Shown: positions 4,989 to 11,716 of the stretch, one piece after another | Position numbering within the stretch: position 1 is the stretch's first letter | Layout of the letters: every line of letters begins with the position of its first letter | Source of the DNA: T1Sed10-7 sp041685505 | Lineage (GTDB): Bacteria > Actinomycetota > Nitriliruptoria > Nitriliruptorales > Nitriliruptoraceae | Direction: 5' to 3' | NCBI GenBank assembly: GCA_041685505.1 | Contig: JAWLFQ010000060.1 | Span: 1-15,253, forward strand | DNA length: 15,253 nt | The notes under the pieces: model-generated | Databases searched by the model: none | Told to the model about the DNA's origin: nothing | The model's input: the letters and a program-made list of their open reading frames with translations, nothing else | Made by a program: the position numbers and the translations under genes

Positions 4989-6362
4989 GTGACCGAGCGG
5001 TTGGTCGTGATCGGTGGTGACGCAGCCGGGATGTCCGCAGCGTCCCAGGCCCGGCGTCTCAAGGGCCCTGACGAGCTGGAGATCCTCGCCTTCGAGCGCG
5101 GCAGCTTCACCTCCTACGCGGCCTGTGGCATCCCCTACTGGATCGGTGGGCTGGTCGATGCGCGCGACGACCTCGTCGCCCGCGCCCCCGAGGTGTTCCG
5201 GGACAAGCAGGCCATCGAGGTGCACACCGGCCACGAGGTGGTCGGCATCGACACCGCTGCACGCACCGTCGTGGTCGACGACCTCGAGGCCGGCGAGCGT
5301 TCCGAGCACGGTTACGACCAGCTGCTGATCGCCACGGGCGCGACACCCCTGCGGCCACCGGTACCCGGCATCGACACCGAGGGTGTGTTCGGGGTGCAGA
5401 CCCTCGACCATGGGCAGCAGGTGCTCGATGCCCTCTCCTCCCGTCAGCCGCAGCGTGCCGTGGTGATCGGTGCGGGCTACATCGGGATCGAGATGGCCGA
5501 GGCGATGCTGCTGCGCGGCCTCGAGGTCCACGTGGTCGAGATGGTCGAGCAACCGATGTCGACCCTCGATCCACCGATCGGCGCGAAGGTGGCCGACGCG
5601 ATGCGGCGCATGGGTATCCACCTCCACCTCGGTGTCGCCGTCGAGGGCATCGAGGCGGGCGAGGACGGCTGGATCCGCGCGGTGCACACCGCCGAGGGCA
5701 CCCTGGACGCCGACATCGCCGTGCTCGGCACGGGGACGCGGCCCTTCAGCGATCTGGCCCGCGACGCCGGTGTGCCGATCGGTCCCTCCCGCGGCATCGT
5801 CACCGACCGGCGCCAGCGCACCCCCGTGGACGGGGTGTGGGCGGCCGGCGACTGCGCCGAGACCTTCCACCGTGTCGCCCAGCAGCCGGTGTCCATCGCG
5901 CTCGGGACGATCGCCAACAAGCAGGGCCGCATCGCGGGACTGAACCTCGGCGGCACCTACGCCGCCTTCCCGGGCGTGCTCGGCACCGCCATCACCAAGG
6001 TCTGTGACGTGGAGATCGCCCGCACGGGTCTGGGCGAGCAGGCCGCGCGCGAGGCCGGGTTCGAGCCCGTGGTGGCCACCATCGACGGCACCACCCGTGC
6101 GCACTACTACCCCGACGCCAAGCCGATCACGATCCGCACCATCGCCGAGCACGGCACCGGGCGCCTGCTCGGTGCGCAGTTGATCGGCGAGGAGGGTGCC
6201 GCCAAGCGCATCGACACCTTCGCCACGGCGCTGTGGAACGAGATGACCGTCGAGGAGCTGCTCAACGTCGATCTGTCCTACGCCCCGCCCTTCTCGCCGG
6301 TGTGGGACCCGGTGCTGATCGCCGCCCGCCGTGCCGACAGCGCCGTGCGTGCGGCGGACTGA
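4989..6362 (+). CDS. CoA-disulfide reductase-like FAD/NAD(P)H oxidoreductase
   Basis: A 457-residue single-cysteine pyridine nucleotide-disulfide oxidoreductase, close to CoA-disulfide reductase and the related NADH oxidases/peroxidases. The N-terminal FAD site is VVIGGDAAGMSAAS (6-19). The redox Cys is C46 in SYAACGIPYWIGG. The second Rossmann motif is VVIGAGYIGIEMAE (158-171), and the FAD motif VWAAGDCAE ends near 291. The C-terminal dimer domain keeps Tyr candidates Y373/Y374 and Y431 (SYAPPFSPVWDP), like the catalytic tyrosines of CoA-disulfide reductase. E184 at the end of the second Rossmann strand suggests NADH rather than NADPH; that is inference. I prefer GTG 4989 to the in-frame GTG 4983 because the SD GAGGAG (4978-4983) would overlap the earlier start. 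The substrate could be CoA disulfide, another low-molecular-weight disulfide, peroxide or oxygen. Confidence 0.9.
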   Translation: MTERLVVIGGDAAGMSAASQARRLKGPDELEILAFERGSFTSYAACGIPYWIGGLVDARDDLVARAPEVFRDKQAIEVHTGHEVVGIDTAARTVVVDDLEAGERSEHGYDQLLIATGATPLRPPVPGIDTEGVFGVQTLDHGQQVLDALSSRQPQRAVVIGAGYIGIEMAEAMLLRGLEVHVVEMVEQPMSTLDPPIGAKVADAMRRMGIHLHLGVAVEGIEAGEDGWIRAVHTAEGTLDADIAVLGTGTRPFSDLARDAGVPIGPSRGIVTDRRQRTPVDGVWAAGDCAETFHRVAQQPVSIALGTIANKQGRIAGLNLGGTYAAFPGVLGTAITKVCDVEIARTGLGEQAAREAGFEPVVATIDGTTRAHYYPDAKPITIRTIAEHGTGRLLGAQLIGEEGAAKRIDTFATALWNEMTVEELLNVDLSYAPPFSPVWDPVLIAARRADSAVRAAD

Positions 6363-6366
6363 GGGC

Positions 6367-7275
6367 TCAGGCCTTGCGGCGGGCGCGGTTGGTGGCCTTG
6401 GCCTCGGCGTGGGTGGCGACGTGGTCGATCACCTTGCCCGCGACGTCGATCCCCGTCGCCGCCTCGATGCCCTCCATGCCCGGCGAGGAGTTGACCTCGA
6501 GGACCACGGGACCGTGGTTGGAGCGCATCAGGTCCACGCCGGCCACGGTCAAGCCGAGGATCTTCGCCGCCCGCTTGGCCGTGGCCCGCTCCTCGGGCGT
6601 GAGGCGGATCCGACGCGCCGAGCCGCCGCGGTGGACGTTGGAGCGGAAGTCGCCGGCCGCAGCGGTGCGCTCCATCGCGGCCACCACCCGGTTTCCCACC
6701 ACGAAGGCCCGGATGTCGCTGCCCCCGGCCTCCTTGATGAACTCCTGCACCAGGATGTTGGCGTCGAGCTGACGGAAGGCGCCGATCACCGACTCGGCCG
6801 CCTTCGTGGTCTCCGCGAGCACCACGCCCATGCCCTGGGTGCCTTCGAGCAGCTTGACCACCAGCGGTGCGCCGCCGACCAGCGAGATCAGCCCGTCGAG
6901 GTCCTTGGTCGAGTGGGCGAAGGAGGTCACCGGCAGTCCGACCCCTTCGGCGGCCAGCAGCTGGAGGGAGCGCAGCTTGTCGCGGGAGCGTGAGATCGCC
7001 TGGGACTCCACCGCCGGGTAGACCCCCATCATCTCGAACTGGCGCACCACCGCGGTGCCGTAGAAGGTGTGGGTCGCCCCGATCCGTGGGATCACGGCAT
7101 CGAGACCTTCGAGCTTCGCACCGCCGTAGACGATCGCCGGCCGGTGCGAGGTGATGTCGATCACGCACCGCAGGTAGTCGACGATGCGCACCTCGTGGCC
7201 GCGTTCCTCGGCCGCCTCCTTCAGGCGGCGCGTGGAGTACAGCTGCGCGTTACGGGAGAGGATCGCGAGGTTCAC
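6367..7275 (-). CDS. rimK: RimK-type alpha-L-glutamate ligase (ATP-grasp)
   Basis: A 302-residue ATP-grasp ligase of the RimK family, the same length as E. coli RimK (300), which adds glutamates to the C-terminus of ribosomal protein S6. Matches run over the whole length: NLAILSRNAQLYSTRRLKEA at the start, then DAVIPRIGATHTFYGTAVVR (59-78) and GGAPLVVKLLEGTQGMGVVL (134-153). These are followed by ILVQEFIKEAGGSDIRAFVV (174-193), DFRSNVHRGG (209-218) and EVNSSPGMEGIE (260-271). ATP and metal ligands are present (K100, K141, D248, E260, N262). GTG 7275 has GGAG 7 nt upstream; the ATG at 7288 is out of frame. It converges on the flavoenzyme gene with a 4-bp gap and no clear terminator. Glutamylation of S6 is inferred from overall similarity; another acceptor is possible. 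Confidence 0.93.
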   Translation of the reverse strand: MNLAILSRNAQLYSTRRLKEAAEERGHEVRIVDYLRCVIDITSHRPAIVYGGAKLEGLDAVIPRIGATHTFYGTAVVRQFEMMGVYPAVESQAISRSRDKLRSLQLLAAEGVGLPVTSFAHSTKDLDGLISLVGGAPLVVKLLEGTQGMGVVLAETTKAAESVIGAFRQLDANILVQEFIKEAGGSDIRAFVVGNRVVAAMERTAAAGDFRSNVHRGGSARRIRLTPEERATAKRAAKILGLTVAGVDLMRSNHGPVVLEVNSSPGMEGIEAATGIDVAGKVIDHVATHAEAKATNRARRKA

Positions 7276-7443
7276 GCACGTGCTCCATGGCCGCGGGCGG
7301 CCCGGGTCCGACGGTCGGCGGTTTGCAGGCCGCACGGTACTGCCCCGCTGCGCGCCACCGGCGCGGTCGGCGGGACGGGCCGCACCCCGCTGTGGGGGTA
7401 CCGTCACCGCTGTCGTGGGTGCTCACGAGCGACAGGTGAACCG
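7276..7443. other. Divergent intergenic region rimK / DUF3309
   Basis: This 168-bp stretch must hold the promoters of both divergent genes. The hexamer TACCGT occurs on the plus strand near 7398 and on the minus strand near 7340, and either could be a -10. Neither has a recognisable -35. A small inverted repeat CGCGCC (7351-7356) / GGCGCG (7360-7365) lies between them. No coding potential or known riboswitch is seen. Confidence 0.4.
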
Positions 7444-7602
7444 GTGGTCCAGCTCGTTCCGACCGTGCTGCTCGCCGTGCTGGTGATCGCGGTCATGCCG
7501 GTGTGGCCGCACAGCCGCGGCTGGGGCTGGCCACCTGCCGGGATCCTGGCGATGGGGCTGGTGACGATGGTGTTGTTCTCCTTCACCGTTGTCCCCGGGT
7601 AG
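7444..7602 (+). CDS. DUF3309-like small membrane protein
   Basis: A 52-residue, almost wholly hydrophobic protein with two membrane segments (about 4-18 and 31-48) flanking the conserved turn MPVWPHSRGWGWPPAG. That turn is the hallmark of DUF3309, whose members usually read LPTWPHSRGWGYGPSGG. No function is known for the family. The start GTG 7444 is chosen because AGGTGA lies just upstream and the first transmembrane segment begins right after it. The open frame extends further upstream, but that part does not resemble the family. The gene ends 11 bp from the convergent HhH-GPD gene. Confidence 0.8.
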   Translation: MVQLVPTVLLAVLVIAVMPVWPHSRGWGWPPAGILAMGLVTMVLFSFTVVPG

Positions 7603-7613
7603 GCCCCGTCCGC

Positions 7614-8189
7614 TCACTGCGAGGCGGCCTTGGCTGCGGCCTTGGCCGCCTGCTTCGACTCCCGGACCCGTTGCAGGCTCTCCTCGTCGACCACGTCGGC
7701 GATCGAGCGGTAGCCCGGTTGTGCGTACGCACCCGCCGCATCCTCCCAACCCTGCGGCTGCACGCCGCACTGCTTGGCCAGCAGGGCGATGAAGATGCGC
7801 GCCTTCTGCTCGCCGTAGCCCGGCAGGGCCAGCAGGCGGGCTCTGAGGTCGTGGGCGTCGGCGGCACCTTCCCACACCTGCGCGGCGTCGCCGTCGTACC
7901 GCTCGACCAGAGACGTCGCCAGCGCGTGCACCCGCTTGGCCATCGACCCGGGGTAGCGGTGGATGGCGGGCGTGTGGCGGAACAGCGCCTCCAACTCGTC
8001 GGGGTCGGTCGCGGCCACCGTCGACGGGCGCAGCTCCTCGCCGAGGCGTTCCGCCAGCCGGGCCGGGCCCAGGAAGGCGACCTCCATCGCGATCTGCTGG
8101 TCGAGCAGCATCCCGACCAGCAGGGCGAAGGGGTTCTCGGACAGCAGGCGATCCGCCTGCTCGTCACCGGTCAACTGCAGCTCGGGCAT
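7614..8189 (-). CDS. HhH-GPD-type base excision DNA repair protein
   Basis: A 191-residue protein of the actinobacterial HhH-GPD family, related to AlkA/EndoIII glycosylases. The N-terminal helix bundle has the family sequence FALLVGMLLDQQIAMEVAF (21-39). The helix-hairpin-helix is LLALPGYGEQKARIFIALLA (119-138). It is followed by GWEDAAGAY (147-155), YRSIADVVDEESL (160-172) and a Lys/Ala-rich tail (179-191). AlkA's catalytic Asp lies 22 residues after the last Gly of its hairpin; here that position is W148, with E149 and D150 next to it, so the catalytic acid is uncertain. No Fe-S cysteine cluster is present. ATG 8189 has GGAGG 5 nt upstream; in-frame ATG 8201 and TTG 8231 are alternatives without a good SD. 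It follows the penicillin-binding protein by 38 bp in the same direction. Confidence 0.88.
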   Translation of the reverse strand: MPELQLTGDEQADRLLSENPFALLVGMLLDQQIAMEVAFLGPARLAERLGEELRPSTVAATDPDELEALFRHTPAIHRYPGSMAKRVHALATSLVERYDGDAAQVWEGAADAHDLRARLLALPGYGEQKARIFIALLAKQCGVQPQGWEDAAGAYAQPGYRSIADVVDEESLQRVRESKQAAKAAAKAASQ

Positions 8190-8227
8190 GGTCGCCTCCA
8201 TGGCTCGTCGGTAGGTGGTCGGCTGGC

Positions 8228-10291
8228 TCAACCGTCCTCGGGTCGGACCTCGGTTGGGCCGGGCTCCCCGTCGTCGGCCTGGTCATCGCGCGCCGCACCG
8301 ACGGGTGGTAGCTGTGCACCGGCTTCGAGGGGGTCGGCCGGGTCCACTGCCTCGTCGCGCAGGCGGATGAGCTCTCGGACGAACCGCGCGGCCAGCGGCG
8401 CGGCCACCTCGCCGCCCGCACCGCCGCCCTCCACCAGGACGGCGAAGCCGAGGCCCTCGGCGCTGCCGATGAACCACGCGTGGCTCGCCCCGTCGTCTGC
8501 GACCTCGGCGGTCCCGGTCTTGCCGCCCACCTCGACACCCTCGACCGCTGCCTGCGTGCCGGTGCCGGCGGTCACCGCCAGTTCGAAGGCCGCCTCGAGC
8601 TGCGCGCTCGTCCCCGTCGTCAGCGGTGAGGAGGTACCCGGGCCGTCCGTCACCAGCAGGTAGGGCTGGTGCCACACGCCGCCGGGCACCGCAGCGGCCA
8701 GGGCGGCGAGGTGGAGCGGGGAGGCCTCGACCCGCGCCTGCCCGAAGGCGGCGGCCGCCAGTTCCGCGCTGTCCTGTACAGCGGGGAAGCTGCCGCCTGC
8801 GGCACCGAGGGGGTGCGCCGGCTCCACGCCGAAGCCGAAGCGCGCCGCCGCCTCCTCGAGCGCCTGGCTGCCGAGCTCCTCGCCGAGCACGGCGAAGGTG
8901 GTGTTGCAGGAGGCCGCGAAGGCCTCGCCCAGGGTGGTCGTACCGAGGTCGAGATCGTCGAGGTTGCGGATGCTCAGGCCCCCCACCACGGTGCCGGCGG
9001 GACAGGGGACCTCGTCGTCGAGGTCGTAGCCACCGGCCAGTGCCGCCTCCAGGGTGACGGTCTTGAAGGTCGAGGCCGGTGGGTAGCGGCCCGTGCGGGC
9101 GCGGTCGAAACCACCCAGGGGACGGCTCGCCGTCCCGCGGATGGCCCCATCGTCGGCGTCGACGGCCACGATCGCCGCCGGTTGGTCCACCTCGGTGAGG
9201 ACGTTCTCGATCGCGCGCTGGACCGCGACGTCCAGGGTGGTCTCCACGGCGCTGGAAGGCTCGGCCTGCACCTCGTCGATCGTCTCGCGGATCGCGCCGT
9301 TCGGGGACTCCGCCAGCCCGACACGGTGGACGGCGGAGCCGGTCAGCTGGTCGTCGAAGGCTGCCTCCAACCCGAACTGCGGGATGCGCAGCCCGACCTC
9401 CGCGTCCAGTCCCTCCGCCTCGCGCTCCTCGAGCTGCTCGGCCGTGGCCTCCGCCACGATCCCGACGGTGTGCCGCGCGAAGCCGAGGTCGAGCAGCACG
9501 CGTCGTTGCGCCGGGTCGGTGGGCACGCGGGGCTCCACGATGCCCGGCGTGCGCCGCAGCACCGACCAGGCGGCGTCGGCGCGGGGCTCGCTGACGGTGA
9601 CCACGGGGTAGAACCAGTCATCGACCAGCTCGCCGCGGCCGAGCGCACGTGCGGCCGCATCCTCGCTCCCGGGTAGGGCCCGCGCGAAGGCGTCGATGAC
9701 CTCTTCCGGGTCGTCGACACCGGCGGGGACGAAGCCGAGCCAGCGGCCGTCATCGTTGGCCAGCGCCGTCCCGTCGGCTGCCAGGATGGGTCGGCGCGGG
9801 ACGTCCTCCACCTCGATGGCGAAGGCCCAGCCCGGCCGCAGTTCGGGGTGCAGGGTGGACAGCGTCCAGTCGATGGTCCAGGTCCCCCGGTCGCGGGTCG
9901 CCTCCAGGGCGGTCTCCCACGCGACGGCGCGCGGCGCCTCGGCGGGAGCGATCTGCACGGTCACCGGCAGCACGGCACGGCCGTCGACGGGCTCCTCCAC
10001 CTCGCCGGCGTCGAGCCGCACCGAGGTGGGCGCGAGGGCCTCCTCCAGCTGTCGGTGCACCGCTTCGAAGTCCTCGCCGACCGTGGTCAGCTGCGCCTGC
10101 ATGGCATCGATGTCCCCCGCGGCCCAGGCATCGAGGTAGGCGCGGAAGACCGGCTCGGCACCGCTGGCCGTCTCCTGTTCGTCGCCGTCCTCGGCATCCG
10201 TGGTGGCCAGCAGCCAGTCGTAGCCGAGGTAGCCGAGCCCGCCGACGACGGCGAGCCCGACCAGCAGGGCGAGGACCTCTCTGAACCGCAC
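8228..10291 (-). CDS. Penicillin-binding protein, MecA_N-type class B transpeptidase
   Basis: A 687-residue membrane-anchored D,D-transpeptidase for peptidoglycan cross-linking. Order: one transmembrane anchor (about 5-30), an NTF2-like MecA_N domain (about 44-152), a PBP dimer/linker region (about 160-345) and a transpeptidase domain (about 350-645). All three active-site motifs are intact: STFK with Ser407 and Lys410, SCN at 461-463 and KTG at 591-593. The best-known relatives with a MecA_N domain are staphylococcal PBP2a and the mycobacterial penicillin-binding lipoprotein Rv2864c. Unlike the latter, no lipobox Cys is seen at the anchor. The tail (646-687) is acidic and Pro-rich. GTG 10291 has GGGGAG about 9 nt upstream, inside the 3' arm of a 14-bp hairpin. 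It lies downstream of the DUF4349 gene in the same direction. Confidence 0.93.
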   Translation of the reverse strand: MRFREVLALLVGLAVVGGLGYLGYDWLLATTDAEDGDEQETASGAEPVFRAYLDAWAAGDIDAMQAQLTTVGEDFEAVHRQLEEALAPTSVRLDAGEVEEPVDGRAVLPVTVQIAPAEAPRAVAWETALEATRDRGTWTIDWTLSTLHPELRPGWAFAIEVEDVPRRPILAADGTALANDDGRWLGFVPAGVDDPEEVIDAFARALPGSEDAAARALGRGELVDDWFYPVVTVSEPRADAAWSVLRRTPGIVEPRVPTDPAQRRVLLDLGFARHTVGIVAEATAEQLEEREAEGLDAEVGLRIPQFGLEAAFDDQLTGSAVHRVGLAESPNGAIRETIDEVQAEPSSAVETTLDVAVQRAIENVLTEVDQPAAIVAVDADDGAIRGTASRPLGGFDRARTGRYPPASTFKTVTLEAALAGGYDLDDEVPCPAGTVVGGLSIRNLDDLDLGTTTLGEAFAASCNTTFAVLGEELGSQALEEAAARFGFGVEPAHPLGAAGGSFPAVQDSAELAAAAFGQARVEASPLHLAALAAAVPGGVWHQPYLLVTDGPGTSSPLTTGTSAQLEAAFELAVTAGTGTQAAVEGVEVGGKTGTAEVADDGASHAWFIGSAEGLGFAVLVEGGGAGGEVAAPLAARFVRELIRLRDEAVDPADPLEAGAQLPPVGAARDDQADDGEPGPTEVRPEDG

Positions 10292-10298
10292 GTACCGA

Positions 10299-10342
10299 CG
10301 CTCCCCGACGGGGCGCAGGAGCCGGGTTCCCGTCGGGGAGCG
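10299..10342 (-). promoter_or_regulatory. Perfect 14-bp hairpin masking the RBS of the penicillin-binding protein gene
   Basis: CGCTCCCCGACGGG (10299-10312) is exactly complementary in inverted order to CCCGTCGGGGAGCG (10329-10342), with a 16-nt loop. On the minus-strand transcript the hairpin begins 3 nt after the DUF4349 TAA stop. Its 3' arm contains the only SD candidate, GGGGAG (10306-10301), for GTG 10291. There is no U run after it. It could be a GC-rich intergenic terminator or attenuator, a translation-control hairpin, or an RNA-stability element. Confidence 0.8.
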
Positions 10343-10345
10343 ACC

Positions 10346-11509
10346 TTACCGTCCTGCGGGAGACGGGGGACCGGCGGTGCCGCCCGTGGCAGGTCCCTGG
10401 CCCGGTGGCGGCGGCACCTCGCCGGGGGCGCCGTGCTCCCGCGATCCGGTGGCGGTGGGGGTGTCGTCCCCGCTCGCACGGCGCGCCCGCACCACCCGAC
10501 GCGCGAGCCAGAACACCAGCGCGAGCGGGGCGAGCAGCACCAGCACCACGGGCAGCACGGTCACCACGATCCGGATCAGGGTGTCGGCGATGCCGGCCAG
10601 GATCCGCAGCGTGGTGGCCAGGGCGCCACGTGCGGTGTCACCGGGCGACCAGCCGGGGTCGGTGAGCGGGGCGGTCGCGGGGGTCGGCGACAGCTGCAGG
10701 TGGACGGTGGACATCGCCACCTGGTCGGCCAGCACGGCGCGCCGGGCGGTCGCCTGGTCGATGTCCGCACGCACCTCGTTGACCCGGTCGAAGACGCGCA
10801 GCAGATCCTCGGTGTCGGTCGTGGACTCGCGCACCTCGCCGAGCAGCTGCCGGAGCTCCTCCTCGTAGGCCTCGAGGTTGGTGATGCGCGCGTCGAGGTC
10901 GCTGAGCTGGGTGGTGACGTCCTCCTCGTCGAGGCGGCGCTCGAGCACGCTGTCGGCGAGCTCGTCGACGGCGTCGAGCAGGGCGGTCAGCTCCGCGCTG
11001 GGTACGCGCAGGGTGAAGCGCCCCGAGACCACCCCCTCGGCGTCACGCGCCAGATCGGTGCCGGCGACGTACCCGCCCACGTCCTCCACCCGCTCGACGA
11101 TGCGTTCGGCGGTGGCGGCGGTGTCCTCGGCCCGGATGTGCATCCGTGCCGTGCGGATCACCGCGCGGCCCGATGCCGGGCCGGCCTGCGCCGCCGGATC
11201 GCCGTCACCGGCGGCACCCGGTGGGGGCGCGGCGCGGGGGTCCGCGCTGTCGGCATCCGCGCCGTCCTGGGTTGGAGCGGGCGCTTCCATCGCGTCCTCG
11301 GTGACCGTCCCGGCGTCGTCGCCACCGGAGCTCCGCTGGCCGAGCTCCTCCGTCGCGCCGCAGGCCGCCAGCACCACGGCGGCCAGCAGCAGCGGCACGA
11401 GCCGCCTGCCCGCCCTGCGGCGGCGCCGCAGGCCGGGCTCGGCGGCCGCCACGTGGCGCTGCCGGTGGCGGCGGGTGTCGTGGCCTGCCGTGTCGTCGGT
11501 GGGCTCCAT
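10346..11509 (-). CDS. DUF4349 lipoprotein with C-terminal membrane anchor
   Basis: A 387-residue protein of the DUF4349 family. An Arg-rich n-region (27-36) and hydrophobic core lead to the lipobox VLAAC, with Cys50. A disordered Asp/Ala/Pro linker (51-112) precedes the DUF4349 region (about 115-340). This has RTARMHIRAED, VEDVGGYVAG and RFTLRVPSAELTALLDAV, then a coiled coil (about 198-265) and one transmembrane helix (about 313-337) followed by Arg residues. The protein is thus likely anchored at both ends, with the coiled coil outside the membrane. The family function is unknown. ATG 11509 has a good SD, GGGAGG, 7 nt upstream but gives an unusually long signal-peptide n-region. In-frame GTG (residue 20) would give a more typical one but lacks an SD. 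It is divergent to kgd and upstream of the penicillin-binding protein gene. Confidence 0.87.
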   Translation of the reverse strand: MEPTDDTAGHDTRRHRQRHVAAAEPGLRRRRRAGRRLVPLLLAAVVLAACGATEELGQRSSGGDDAGTVTEDAMEAPAPTQDGADADSADPRAAPPPGAAGDGDPAAQAGPASGRAVIRTARMHIRAEDTAATAERIVERVEDVGGYVAGTDLARDAEGVVSGRFTLRVPSAELTALLDAVDELADSVLERRLDEEDVTTQLSDLDARITNLEAYEEELRQLLGEVRESTTDTEDLLRVFDRVNEVRADIDQATARRAVLADQVAMSTVHLQLSPTPATAPLTDPGWSPGDTARGALATTLRILAGIADTLIRIVVTVLPVVLVLLAPLALVFWLARRVVRARRASGDDTPTATGSREHGAPGEVPPPPGQGPATGGTAGPPSPAGR

Positions 11510-11611
11510 GGTCGGACCTCCCTCGCTGGCAGCCGCTGGGCACGCTCCTTCCCGTCGGACGCCGTGCGGCGGCGCCGGGTTCCGCCGGGGCACAGCTGCG
11601 GCCGCGCACGA

Positions 11612-11632
11612 TGGGCGCTGGGCGCTGGGCGC
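11612..11632. repeat. Three tandem copies of TGGGCGC in a divergent promoter region
   Basis: Three perfect, contiguous 7-bp copies lie about 85 bp upstream of kgd and about 100 bp upstream of the DUF4349 start. The last copies overlap a small inverted repeat GCGCTG (11622-11627) / CAGCGC (11632-11637). This could be an operator or only GC-rich low-complexity sequence. The rest of 11510-11716 shows TACCCT on the plus strand and TACTGC on the minus strand as weak -10 candidates. Confidence 0.6.
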
Positions 11633-11716
11633 AGCGCGCAGTAGGCCCCCGCGCGTGTTCGCGACCTACCCTCGACCACCCCGCCGATCCCCCGACGTCG
11701 CCCGCCGAGAGCAGCC

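Noticed and set aside
4845..6152. Long minus-strand open frame of 435 codons opposite the flavoenzyme gene
   Set aside because: Antisense shadow; the plus-strand frame has intact FAD and NAD motifs and an SD.
8190..8231. Earlier starts (ATG 8201, TTG 8231) for the HhH-GPD gene
   Set aside because: GGAGG is positioned 5 nt before ATG 8189, and family members begin near the LQLTGD motif. The earlier starts have no SD.
9848..11644. Plus-strand open frame of 598 codons opposite the penicillin-binding protein and DUF4349 genes
   Set aside because: It is antisense to two genes with clear motifs, crosses their intergenic hairpin, and has no family signature.
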